Below are positions 17,055 through 25,198 of a stretch of 64,000 nt of DNA, one piece after another (within the stretch, counting starts at the first letter, position 1; each line of letters starts with the position of its first letter). The stretch lies in assembly GCA_030247855.1 (NCBI GenBank), contig JAPDRN010000054.1, forward strand, positions 149,078-213,077, read 5' to 3'. The notes beneath the pieces are model-generated. The model was not told the DNA's origin. It searched no databases and saw only the letters and a program-made list of their open reading frames with translations. The position numbers and the translations under genes are program-made. The DNA comes from Knufia peltigerae. Its lineage: Eukaryota; Ascomycota; Eurotiomycetes; Chaetothyriales; Trichomeriaceae.

Positions 17055-18758
17055 ATGCGCCTCTCCCAGTTCCACCTGCACACCACCAAGGAAACCCCCA
17101 GCGACGCCGAGCTGACCAGCCACCGGCTGATGCTGCGCGCGGGCATGATCCGCAAGCTCGCGTCCGGCCTGTACACCTGGTCGCCGCTGGGCCTGCGCGT
17201 GCTGCGCAAGGTCGAGCGCATCGTCCGCGAGGAAATGGACCGCGCCGGTGCCGTCGAATTCCAGATCCCGACCATCCAGCCGAAAGAACTGTGGGAGCAG
17301 ACCGGCCGCTGGCAGAAGTTCGGCCCGCAACTGCTGAAGATCAAGGACCGCAAGGAACAGACCTTCTGCTACAGCCCCACCGCCGAAGAAGCGGCCTGCG
17401 ATTTCGCACGCAGCGAGCTGTCCAGCTACAAGCAGCTGCCGGTGAACTTCTACCAGATCCAGACCAAGTTCCGCGACGAGATCCGTCCGCGCTTCGGCGT
17501 GATGCGTGCGCGCGAATTCCTGATGAAGGACGCCTATTCGTTCCACCTGCACGACGAAGACCTCGTGCGTGAGTACGAAAACATGAAGGTGGCCTACAGC
17601 CGCATCTTCACCCGCCTGGGTCTGGATTTCCGCATGGTGCAGGCAGATTCCGGTGCGATCGGCGGTGACGCCTCGCAGGAATTCCACGTGATCGCCGACT
17701 CCGGTGAAGACGCGCTGGTGTTCTCCACCGGTTCGGACTACGCCGCCAACATGGAAGCGGCCATTGCCGCCGATCCGGCCGCGCGCGCAGCGGCCAGCGA
17801 ACAACTGCGCAAAGTCGAAACCCCGACCCAGAAGACCTGCGAAGACGTTGCCGCCCTGCTCGGCATCGACCTGCAGCGCACCGTGAAGTCGGTGGCGCTG
17901 ATCACCGGTGAAGGCAAGGCGCAGCAGTTCGTGCTGGTGCTGGTGCGTGGCGACCACGAGGTCAACGAAATCAAGCTGGGCAAGGTCGCCGGCCTGGACG
18001 AGCAGCGTTTTGCCAGCGAAGCAGAGATCGCCGAATACCTCGGCAGCGTGCCGGGCTTCCTTGGCCCGGTTGCACCGTCCAAGCCTATCCGTGTGGTTGC
18101 CGATCGCGAAGTGGCGGCGATGTCCGACTTCGTCGTCGGTGCCAACGAGGCCGGTTTCCACCTGGCCGGCGTCAACTGGGGCCGCGACCTGGCCGAACCG
18201 GAAGTGGCGGACATCCGCAATGTACGCGCGGGTGATCGTGCGCTGGACGGCGGTGAACTGAAAATCGCCCGCGGCATCGAAGTCGGCCACGTGTTCCAGC
18301 TGGGCCGCACCTATGCGAAGGCGCTCGATGCCACCGTGCTGGACGAGAATGGCAAGGCTGCGGTGATGACGATGGGCTGCTATGGCATCGGCATTTCGCG
18401 CGTGGTCGCCGCAGCCATCGAGCAGAACCACGATGACGCCGGCATCATCTGGCCCGACGCAATGGCGCCGTGGCAGGTGGTGGTCTGCGTGATCAATCCG
18501 AAGGGTGACGCGGGCGTGGCCGATGCGGCTGCAGGTCTGTTGCAGGAACTGCGCGATGCCGGTCTGGATGCCGCACTGGACGACCGCGGCCTGCGCCCGG
18601 GCGCGATGTTCGCCGACATGGAACTGATCGGTATTCCGCACCGCGTGGTGGTCAGCGAGCGGGGCCTGGCCGCAGGCACCTTCGAGTACCGCTCGCGTCG
18701 CGCGGCCGAAGCGGAGAGCCTGGACAAGGCCACCCTGCTGCAGCGCCTGCAGGGTTGA
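17055..18758 (+). CDS. proS: Proline-tRNA ligase
   Basis: A 567-residue class II aminoacyl-tRNA synthetase, prokaryotic ProS architecture: it begins MRLSQFHLHTTKETPSDAE, has motif 2 (KFRDEIRPRFGVMRAREFLMKDAYSFH), an inserted YbaK-like editing domain (about 225-400) that clears Ala-tRNA-Pro, motif 3 (TMGCYGIGISRVVAAAIEQ) and a C-terminal anticodon domain. The start at 17055 is certain from the family N-terminus; the frame extends upstream into the repeat to 16854. It stands alone and ends at a strong terminator. Confidence 0.97.
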   Translation: MRLSQFHLHTTKETPSDAELTSHRLMLRAGMIRKLASGLYTWSPLGLRVLRKVERIVREEMDRAGAVEFQIPTIQPKELWEQTGRWQKFGPQLLKIKDRKEQTFCYSPTAEEAACDFARSELSSYKQLPVNFYQIQTKFRDEIRPRFGVMRAREFLMKDAYSFHLHDEDLVREYENMKVAYSRIFTRLGLDFRMVQADSGAIGGDASQEFHVIADSGEDALVFSTGSDYAANMEAAIAADPAARAAASEQLRKVETPTQKTCEDVAALLGIDLQRTVKSVALITGEGKAQQFVLVLVRGDHEVNEIKLGKVAGLDEQRFASEAEIAEYLGSVPGFLGPVAPSKPIRVVADREVAAMSDFVVGANEAGFHLAGVNWGRDLAEPEVADIRNVRAGDRALDGGELKIARGIEVGHVFQLGRTYAKALDATVLDENGKAAVMTMGCYGIGISRVVAAAIEQNHDDAGIIWPDAMAPWQVVVCVINPKGDAGVADAAAGLLQELRDAGLDAALDDRGLRPGAMFADMELIGIPHRVVVSERGLAAGTFEYRSRRAAEAESLDKATLLQRLQG

Positions 18759-18762
18759 TCGG

Positions 18763-18792
18763 AAAAGACCGGGGTATACCCCGGTCTTTTTT
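18763..18792 (+). terminator. Rho-independent terminator of proS
   Basis: AAAAGACCGGGG-TATA-CCCCGGTCTTTTTT: a perfect 12-bp stem with T-run right after the stop codon. The A-run on the other side makes it bidirectional in principle. Confidence 0.92.
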
Positions 18793-18979
18793 TGCCGGAT
18801 GGCCGCCTCCGGAAAATCGCAGCGGACATAATCCGGTCAAAATGGTCGCAACCGGGCCAGCCAGCCGACCGACGGTGACCGCAACTATTTGTGCTGGGAT
18901 TAATTCCTCATTACTCTGTTCCGCGACGCCACGGACCGGCTCGTCCCTGTCCCTAAATTAGTTTCTGGAGTAATCGTTG

Positions 18980-19363
18980 ATGAGTATCGACCTGACCGGC
19001 CTGTCGGCACGTGAGCTGGGCGCATTGATCCGCACAGCCAAGAAGCAGCAGACCATCGTCGCCAAGCGTCGCCCGATCACCAAGGTACGTGCCCAGCTGA
19101 GCAAGCTGGCCAAGACCGAGGGTTACACCATCGAAGAACTGTTCGGCGGTGCCCCCGCACCGCGCGCGCGCAAGGTCGCCAAGGCCACCAAGGCCCCGTC
19201 CAAGACCGCCGGCCGCAAGTTGGGCAAGGTTGCGCCGAAGTACCGCAACCCGGCCAACCCGAAGGAAACCTGGACCGGTCGTGGCAAGCAGCCGCGCTGG
19301 ATGGCCGAGCTGACCGCCAAGGGCAGCAAGAAGCCGGAAGATTTCCTGATCAAGAAGGCCTGA
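18980..19363 (+). CDS. H-NS family nucleoid-associated protein
   Basis: A 127-residue basic DNA-binding protein. Its C-terminal domain has the H-NS signature region: KVAPKYRNPANPKETWTGRGKQPRWM, with the TWTGRGKQPRW core, around residues 83-110. The N-terminal part (ELGALIRTAKKQQTIVAKRRPITKVRAQLSKLAKTEGYTIEEL) is a short helical oligomerisation segment, and a Lys/Ala/Pro linker joins them. It resembles xanthomonad XrvA/H-NS-like regulators. CTGGAG at 18965-18970 suits the ATG at 18980 (a TTG precedes it). The 220-bp upstream region is more AT-rich than its surroundings and probably holds its own promoter. Confidence 0.9.
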   Translation: MSIDLTGLSARELGALIRTAKKQQTIVAKRRPITKVRAQLSKLAKTEGYTIEELFGGAPAPRARKVAKATKAPSKTAGRKLGKVAPKYRNPANPKETWTGRGKQPRWMAELTAKGSKKPEDFLIKKA

Positions 19364-19382
19364 GGCCGGCTGCAGCAGGAAT

Positions 19383-19412
19383 GAAAAACGCCGGCGGAAG
19401 CCGGCGTTTTTC
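19383..19412 (+). terminator. Rho-independent terminator of the H-NS-like gene
   Basis: GAAAAACGCCGGC-GGAA-GCCGGCGTTTTTC, perfect stem with T-run, 20 nt after the stop. Confidence 0.92.
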
Positions 19413-19417
19413 ATTCA

Positions 19418-19482
19418 AGGTGTGTGGACCAACGGTCCACACCCACACCATTCAAGGGTGTGCGGACCAACGGTCCACACCT
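19418..19482 (-). repeat. Two variable-stem palindromes of the GTGTGGACC class
   Basis: GTGTGGACC-AAC-GGTCCACAC (about 19421-19441) and a close repeat with stem GTGTG(C)GGACC (about 19458-19479), each followed by ACC(C/T)AC, i.e. headed by GTAGG/GTGGG on the minus strand. They abut the thrE-like stop codon. Confidence 0.8.
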
Positions 19483-20740
19483 ACAGCGTCTTGCGCGCCG
19501 GCATCAGCAGGTTGCCGAACAGCAGGCCGGCGACCAGCGCCATCACCACGTTCAACACGGTCAGGAACACACCCTGGCCGGCACCCACGTCCTGTTGCTG
19601 GACCAGGGTCAGCACGCCCCGCAGGCTGGTGCTGCCAGGCACCATCATGATGATGCCCGGCAAGCGGATGATCGCGCCGGGTCGGCCGACCACGCGCCCG
19701 AACAGGTTGCCGCCAGCGGTCAGCAGCATCGCCGACAGGAAGATGCCGGCCGGCGTACCCCAGGCATGACCACCAAATTTGGAGATCGCGTAACCGGCCA
19801 CCGAGGCGGCGATCACCCACGGATAGTCGCGACGATTGGCCTTGAACAACATCGCGAAGGCGAACGCCGCCGTCAGCAACGAGCCCCACTCCACCCACGG
19901 CCCCTGTGGTCGCGAGGCACGGATCATCGGGTCCAGCCCCAGCACATCGGCCAGGGTCACCGCGATCATCGCGCCGACACTGAGCTTCATGATCGTGGTC
20001 AGCGCGCCGGCAAAGCGCGCCGTGCCGGACACCCAGTGCTGGCTGGCCAGCTCATTGACCGCATTGGTCAGTGACATGCCCGGCAACAGCACCACCAGCG
20101 AAGCGATGATCACCGTGTTGAGATTCAGGGCGCCCACGAACGTGGCAACCACGGTGGCGACCAGGCCGGCCAACAGCGCCGCCAGCGCTTCGGCCGCTTC
20201 GCGGCTGGCCGGGCGCTTGTCGGTGACCATGCCGAGCAGGCCGATCAACAGGCCGATGACGCCGGCCGTGGCGATATCCAGCCACGGCAGCTTCCACATG
20301 CCCGCCACGCCGGCCGCACCGAGGGTGAAGGACAGGATGGTGCGCAGCTTGCCGCGTCGGCCCGGATCCTTGTCCAGCTGGCGCAGCGCGGTGTGGCCCT
20401 GGGCGATGCTCATGCGGCCGTTGGCCACTTCCTCGGCGATTCCGTCAGCCACGCTGAGCTTGTGCAGGTCGTTCTCGCCGGGCGCCAGCCGGATTACCCG
20501 GGTGATGTCACTGGAGCCGATGGCCTGCGCCGGATCGCTGAAACTGAGGATGATGCCGGTGGGGTTCGACCACGGTTCACAATCCAGATCGAGCTGCCGG
20601 GCCAATGCAACCACCGCCGCTTCCAGGCGCTGGGCCGTTGTGCCGTAGCTGTGCAGGCGGCCGGCGATCTCGGAAACAAAGGCCACGCGCTGCGCGTAGG
20701 TGGCCTGGGGCGTGGGGATCGTGTGAGCGTCTGCGGACAT
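19481..20740 (-). CDS. ThrE-type threonine/serine exporter family protein
   Basis: A 419-residue membrane protein of the DUF1212/ThrE type. The N-terminal half (about 1-130) is soluble: YAQRVAFVSEIAGRLHSYGTTAQRLEAAV and a D-L-HKLSVADGIAEEV-x-G segment typical of DUF1212. The rest has about ten hydrophobic segments, including PWLDIATAGVIGLLIGLLGM and the LLPGMSLTNAVNELASQHWVSGTAR motif. ThrE exports threonine and serine in Corynebacterium; the substrate here is inferred by family only. It is divergent from the mla-type operon with 92 bp between, containing CGTAG-TATTAC-CTACG (20745-20760), a small dyad that might be an operator. Confidence 0.82.
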   Translation of the reverse strand: MSADAHTIPTPQATYAQRVAFVSEIAGRLHSYGTTAQRLEAAVVALARQLDLDCEPWSNPTGIILSFSDPAQAIGSSDITRVIRLAPGENDLHKLSVADGIAEEVANGRMSIAQGHTALRQLDKDPGRRGKLRTILSFTLGAAGVAGMWKLPWLDIATAGVIGLLIGLLGMVTDKRPASREAAEALAALLAGLVATVVATFVGALNLNTVIIASLVVLLPGMSLTNAVNELASQHWVSGTARFAGALTTIMKLSVGAMIAVTLADVLGLDPMIRASRPQGPWVEWGSLLTAAFAFAMLFKANRRDYPWVIAASVAGYAISKFGGHAWGTPAGIFLSAMLLTAGGNLFGRVVGRPGAIIRLPGIIMMVPGSTSLRGVLTLVQQQDVGAGQGVFLTVLNVVMALVAGLLFGNLLMPARKTL

Positions 20741-20832
20741 GCGCCGTAGTATTACCTACGTCAGGCTCTGCTGGAGAAATTCATCCTGGTTCGACGCGAC
20801 GTGCAATTCAGAACGGTTATGCTGCGACCCGA

Positions 20833-21954
20833 ATGGCCCCCATGACCCCGACCCACGCCCCCCAGCTCGAACAGGACGCTCAGGATCCGGGACTGATCCG
20901 GCTGTCCGGCCACTGGACCCTGAAGACCGCGCTGGCCGCGGCCGACGTGCTGCGTGGCGTTCCGGACACGCTGACCGGCATCGACGCCACCGGCATCGAG
21001 CTGCTCGACTCGGCCGGCGTGCTGCAAGTGCTGCGCGTCGCCCATCGCGCTGACCTGAGCGAAGACGCACTGCGGTTCCGCCCGGACCACCAGGCGCTGG
21101 TGTGCACCATCGAAGAAGTGGCCGACGACCGCCCGAAGCCGAAGCGTGACTTCGGCGTGCTGGCGGCGCTGGAGCGGCTGGGCGTCAGCGTCCATGCAAC
21201 GGGCCACAACATCAAGGCGCTGTGCAGCTTCCTCGGTGAGAACCTGGTCAAGGCCGCACGCCTGGTCAAGGAACCCCGACGTTTCCGCCTGACCGCGACC
21301 GTGCACCAGATGGAACAGGTCGGGCTGGACGCGGTGCCACTGGTAGCGCTGCTGTCCTACCTGGTCGGCGCAGTGATCGCCTTCCTTGGCTCGACCATCC
21401 TGCGCGATTTCGGCGCGGAGATCTTCGTGGTCGAACTGGTCAACATCGCCTTCCTGCGCGAATTCGCGGTGCTGCTGACCGCGATCGTGCTGGCCGGACG
21501 CACCGCCAGTGCCTTCACCGCGCAGATCGGTGCGATGAAGGCACGCGAGGAAATCGATGCGATGCGCACCCTCGGGCTCGACCCCATCGACCTGCTGGTG
21601 CTGCCGCGCCTGGTCGCGCTGCTGGTGACGCTGCCGCTGTTGACCTTCATCGCGATGGTCGCCGGCCTGGCTGGCGGCATCACCGTCGGCGCGTTCGACC
21701 TCGACATTCCGCCGCAGATGTACATCGCGCGCATGCACGACACGATGGAAGTGCGGCACATGCTGGTGGGCCTGTCCAAGGCGCCGGTATTTGCGCTGGT
21801 GATCGGCCTGATCGGCTGCCTGGAAGGCCTGAAGGTGGAAGGCACCGCGCAGTCGGTTGGCGAGCGCACCACCTCCAGCGTGGTGCAGACGATCTCGCTG
21901 GTGATCATCATCGACGCCTTCGCGGCGTTGTGGTTCATGCATATGGACTGGTGA
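20833..21954 (+). CDS. mlaE: MlaE-type lipid ABC transporter permease with N-terminal STAS domain
   Basis: A 373-residue protein. Residues about 1-100 form a STAS/MlaB-like domain (LSGHWTLKTALAAADVL...GIDATGIELLDSAGVLQVL). Residues about 120-373 are the MlaE permease, with a conserved VNIAFLREFAVLLTAIVLAGRTASAFTAQIGAMKAREEIDAMRTLGLDP block and a short C-terminal helix ending MHMDW. The fused STAS domain would replace the separate MlaB of E. coli. Start: ATG 20833 or 20842; neither has a clear Shine-Dalgarno. First gene of a four-gene operon for phospholipid traffic between membranes. Confidence 0.9.
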   Translation: MAPMTPTHAPQLEQDAQDPGLIRLSGHWTLKTALAAADVLRGVPDTLTGIDATGIELLDSAGVLQVLRVAHRADLSEDALRFRPDHQALVCTIEEVADDRPKPKRDFGVLAALERLGVSVHATGHNIKALCSFLGENLVKAARLVKEPRRFRLTATVHQMEQVGLDAVPLVALLSYLVGAVIAFLGSTILRDFGAEIFVVELVNIAFLREFAVLLTAIVLAGRTASAFTAQIGAMKAREEIDAMRTLGLDPIDLLVLPRLVALLVTLPLLTFIAMVAGLAGGITVGAFDLDIPPQMYIARMHDTMEVRHMLVGLSKAPVFALVIGLIGCLEGLKVEGTAQSVGERTTSSVVQTISLVIIIDAFAALWFMHMDW

Positions 21955-21955
21955 C

Positions 21956-22783
21956 ATGAGCACGCATCCGACCCCCGAAGAAGTGCCCATGCAGGACGAC
22001 GACGGCCACGACCTGGCCATCCGCGTGCGTGGGCTGGTCAACCGCTTTGGCAGCCAGACCGTGCACGAAGGGCTGGACCTGGACGTGCGCCGTGGCGAAA
22101 TCCTTGGCGTGGTGGGTGGCTCGGGCACCGGCAAATCGGTGCTGATGCGCTCGATCCTGGGCCTGCGTGTGCCCGATGAAGGGCAGATCGAGGTCCTTGG
22201 CCGCGACGCACGCGCCGATGATGCCGAGAGCCGCCTGCATATCGAGCGCAACACCGGCGTGCTGTTCCAGGACGGCGCCCTGTTCTCGTCGCTGACCGTC
22301 GGCGAGAACGTGCAGGTGCCATTGAAGGAACACCACCGTGAACTGCCCGAGCGCTGGCATTACGAACTGGCCCTGCTGAAGGTGAAACTGGCCGGACTGC
22401 CCGCCGATGCGATCAACAAGCTGCCCTCGCAGTTGTCTGGCGGCATGCGCAAGCGCGCCGGCCTAGCACGGGCGCTGGCGCTGGATCCGCCGCTGCTGTT
22501 CCTGGATGAACCCACCGCCGGTCTGGACCCGATCGGTGCGGCCGCGTTCGACCGCCTGATCAAGACCCTGCAGGAAGCGCTGGGGCTGACCGTGTTCCTG
22601 ATCACCCACGACCTGGACACGCTGTATGCCATCTGCGACCGGGTGGCGGTCATCGCCGACCGCAAGGTGGTGGCCAATGCGCCGCTGCCGGAAATCGAGA
22701 GACTGGATCATCCGTGGATCCAGGAATACTTCCACGGACCCCGCGCGCGCGCCGCGCGTGGCGAACAGATCGAGAGTGCCTGA
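21956..22783 (+). CDS. mlaF: MlaF-type lipid ABC transporter ATP-binding protein
   Basis: A 275-residue ATPase with Walker A GGSGTGKS (about residues 55-62), Q-loop FQDGALFSSLTV, signature LSGGMRKRAGLARALALDP, Walker B LLFLDEPTAGLDP and switch His in LITHDLD. The GGMRKRAGLARA form is characteristic of MlaF rather than general importers. Its ATG is one base after the mlaE stop. The C-terminal tail (HPWIQEYFHGPRARAA) is like MlaF, where it contacts the partner subunit. Confidence 0.93.
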   Translation: MSTHPTPEEVPMQDDDGHDLAIRVRGLVNRFGSQTVHEGLDLDVRRGEILGVVGGSGTGKSVLMRSILGLRVPDEGQIEVLGRDARADDAESRLHIERNTGVLFQDGALFSSLTVGENVQVPLKEHHRELPERWHYELALLKVKLAGLPADAINKLPSQLSGGMRKRAGLARALALDPPLLFLDEPTAGLDPIGAAAFDRLIKTLQEALGLTVFLITHDLDTLYAICDRVAVIADRKVVANAPLPEIERLDHPWIQEYFHGPRARAARGEQIESA

Positions 22784-22786
22784 GCC

Positions 22787-23713
22787 ATGGAAACGAAAGC
22801 CAACTACGTGCTGATCGGCGCGTTCACCCTGATCACCGGCCTGGCCCTGCTGGCCTTCGGCCTATGGGCCGCCAAGTACTCCTCCGACCGCACCTGGCAG
22901 GAATACCGCGTGGTGTTCCGCGAGGCAGTGACCGGCCTGTCGGTCGGCAGCCCGGTGCAGTACAACGGCATCGCGGTGGGCTCGATCACCGAACTGAACC
23001 TGGTGCCGGACGATCCGCGCCAGGTGGTCGCACGCATCCGCCTGAACTCGACCACGCCGGTCAAGACCGATACCCGCGCCAAGCTGGCGATCACCAGCCT
23101 GACCGGCCCGTCGATCATCCAGCTCAGCGGCGGAACGCCGCAGTCGCCGGCGCTGACCACGGTCAACAAGGATCCGGCACCGATCATCCCGACCACGCCG
23201 TCGGCGCTGCAGAACATCACCGACGTGGCCAACCGCATCGTCGAGCGCATGGACCAGATCCTCAGCGACCGCAACGTCGCCTCGATCAATGCCACCCTGG
23301 CCAACCTGGAAACGATCAGTGGCGGACTGGCCGACCGTGACCAGGGCACGCAGTCACTGCTGCTCAGCGCGCGCGATGCCGCGCGCAGCCTGGACACCAC
23401 CCTGAAGACCACCAACGGCACCATCGAGCGCCTGGACAAGAACCTGGTGCAGCAGCTGCCGGGCATCATCGACAAGCTCGACGCCACCCTGGCCAAGCTT
23501 GATTCGGCCGCCGGCAATGCCGATTCGATCCTCGGCGAGAACCGCGCCGCCATCAACAGCTTCGCCAATGACGGCCTGGGCCAGCTCGGCCCGACGCTGG
23601 GTGAACTGCGTGGCCTGATCCGCGACCTGCGGCGGGTCAGCGACCGCCTCGAGAACAACCCCGCGCGCTACCTGCTCGGCCGCGACGCCCCGAAGGAGTT
23701 CGAACCCAAATGA
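22787..23713 (+). CDS. mlaD: MlaD/MCE-domain lipid-binding protein
   Basis: A 308-residue protein anchored by an N-terminal helix (YVLIGAFTLITGLALLAFGLWAA, about 7-29). A single MCE domain follows (about 38-118; VVFREAVTGLSVGSPVQYNGIAVGSI, then LTGPSIIQLSGG). The long C-terminal part (about 140-300) is predicted mostly helical with repeated Leu/Asp patterns, longer than E. coli MlaD (183 aa) and more like PqiB/YebT-associated or Gram-negative Ttg2C variants. It forms the periplasmic ring on MlaE. The stop overlaps the next ATG by 4 nt. Confidence 0.9.
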   Translation: METKANYVLIGAFTLITGLALLAFGLWAAKYSSDRTWQEYRVVFREAVTGLSVGSPVQYNGIAVGSITELNLVPDDPRQVVARIRLNSTTPVKTDTRAKLAITSLTGPSIIQLSGGTPQSPALTTVNKDPAPIIPTTPSALQNITDVANRIVERMDQILSDRNVASINATLANLETISGGLADRDQGTQSLLLSARDAARSLDTTLKTTNGTIERLDKNLVQQLPGIIDKLDATLAKLDSAAGNADSILGENRAAINSFANDGLGQLGPTLGELRGLIRDLRRVSDRLENNPARYLLGRDAPKEFEPK

Positions 23714-24351
23714 GCCCGACCACCCTTCCGCGCCTGTTGCTGGCAGCGTCGCTGGCCACCCTGCTGGGTGGCTGCTCGATCCTCGGCAGCGGCGACAAGA
23801 ACCCCGTCACCCTGTATTCGCCGGCCGTGCAGGTCAAGGTCGACCCCAGCTGGCCGCAGGCCGACTGGCAACTGGTGCTGGCCAAGCCCAGCGCCGCGCG
23901 CATGGTCGACAGCCCGCGCATCAACGTGCGGCCGACGCCGTCGGAGCTGGAGATCTACAAGGGCGCCAGCTGGGCACAGCCGGCCACCGACATGATCGAA
24001 GACACCCTGCTGCGTGGCTTCGAGGATTCCGGCCGCATCCACGGCGTGGCCCGCGTTGCCGCCGGCATCCGCGCCGACTACAAGCTGTCCACCGACATCC
24101 GTCGCTTCGAATCGGATTACCAGGGCCAGGCAACGCCGACGGTCGTCATCGAGATCAACGCCAAGCTGATCGACGTCACCAACCAGCGCGTGGTCGCCGA
24201 CCGCACCTTCCGCCAGCTGCAGCCGGTGGGCAGCACCGATGTGTCGGCAGTGGCCGCCGCCTTCGAGCGTGGCCTGCAGCAGGTGGCACATGACGTGGTG
24301 GGCTGGACGCTGACCAGCGGGCAGAATGACAAGCAGACGCTGAAGCGCTGA
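23710..24351 (+). CDS. ABC-type transport auxiliary lipoprotein (PqiC/DUF330-like)
   Basis: A 213-residue outer-membrane-type lipoprotein. The signal ends in lipobox LLGGCS (Cys about residue 22). The body shows the PqiC/ABC-aux pattern: LYSPAVQVKVDPSWP, LAKPSAARMVDSPRINVRPTPSELEIYKGASWAQPATDMIEDTLLRGFEDS, and a C-terminal VAAAFERGLQQVAHDVVGWTL helix. Such lipoproteins partner MCE systems at the outer membrane. No mlaC or mlaA lies in the operon, so this protein may supply the outer-membrane end of the path (inference). Confidence 0.85.
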   Translation: MSPTTLPRLLLAASLATLLGGCSILGSGDKNPVTLYSPAVQVKVDPSWPQADWQLVLAKPSAARMVDSPRINVRPTPSELEIYKGASWAQPATDMIEDTLLRGFEDSGRIHGVARVAAGIRADYKLSTDIRRFESDYQGQATPTVVIEINAKLIDVTNQRVVADRTFRQLQPVGSTDVSAVAAAFERGLQQVAHDVVGWTLTSGQNDKQTLKR

Positions 24352-24393
24352 TCTGTTTCCGCTGATTGCGCCGGGCCTGGTCCTGCGAAACGG

Positions 24394-24416
24394 GTAGATC
24401 CACGCCATGCGTGGAT
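24394..24416 (+). repeat. SMAG-type REP (GTAGATCCACGC class)
   Basis: GTAGATCCACGCCATGCGTGGAT, a single copy between the convergent lipoprotein gene and alkB. Confidence 0.9.
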
Positions 24417-24435
24417 GAATCGTCCGGGACCGTCG

Positions 24436-25044
24436 TCAGGTCCGCGGCGTGATCCAGCGGAATGTAAGGTTGATGCGTTCGCCCTGCACCCGCGCCATCT
24501 TGGGCAAAGCGTGCTGGTAGTGGCGCTGGGTAGCGCCGCCCATCAGCAGCAGGTCGCCATGAGCCAGCAGGAATTCCGCCTTGCGCGTGGTGTCATCACG
24601 ACGGCGCAGCAGGAATCGCCGTGCCGCGCCGAGGCTCAACGAAGCAATCAAAGGCGCCGGCCCCAGCTCGGGCTCGTCGTCGCTGTGCCAGCCCATGTAG
24701 TCGCCTCCGCCGCGGTAGCGGTTGAGCAGTACGCTGTTGAAGCGGCCGAGGCCCTCGGCCTGCAGCCGGTCGCGCAGCGCGGACAGCCGCGGCGGCCACG
24801 GATGGGGCACGAACTCGGCACCTGAATAGCGGTAGCGCGCCTGCGGATCGCCGATCCAGCAACTGAGCCGTGGTGAATCCACCCAGTTGCCGAACATGCG
24901 GATGCGGTGGGTTTCCCAGGAAATCTCGGCCTGCAGCACCTGGTGCAGCACGTCGGCCTGCCCACCAGGCAACCAGCCGGGCAGGTGACGGACATCGGCA
25001 TCATTGAGATCATCTGGTCCAGGCGGGAACAGCACAGATCGCAC
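24436..25044 (-). CDS. alkB: AlkB-type 2-oxoglutarate/Fe(II) DNA dealkylation dioxygenase
   Basis: A 202-residue DNA repair oxygenase that removes 1-methyladenine and 3-methylcytosine. It has the iron ligands in GWHSDDEPELG (H-x-D) and the distal His in QRHYQHALPK, the NRYRGGGDYMGW substrate loop and the 2-oxoglutarate arginines in RINLTFRWI near the C-terminus. The pattern is closer to the ALKBH2/3-like group than to E. coli AlkB. It is not next to ada or alkA here. A 154-bp gap separates it from the divergent 940-residue gene. Confidence 0.92.
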   Translation of the reverse strand: MRSVLFPPGPDDLNDADVRHLPGWLPGGQADVLHQVLQAEISWETHRIRMFGNWVDSPRLSCWIGDPQARYRYSGAEFVPHPWPPRLSALRDRLQAEGLGRFNSVLLNRYRGGGDYMGWHSDDEPELGPAPLIASLSLGAARRFLLRRRDDTTRKAEFLLAHGDLLLMGGATQRHYQHALPKMARVQGERINLTFRWITPRT

Positions 25045-25198
25045 TTCCAGAGGGTACGGCGACCCAGCATGCCCGATTTGCCCGGTTCAGGTGCACACGG
25101 GACAATGTTCCCCTCTTCCGGCCTGAAGCCTCGATGCATCCGATGTCTTCCATCACGTCCCCCCAGCCCACCTGGGCTTCCTTGACGGCGAAGTTTCG

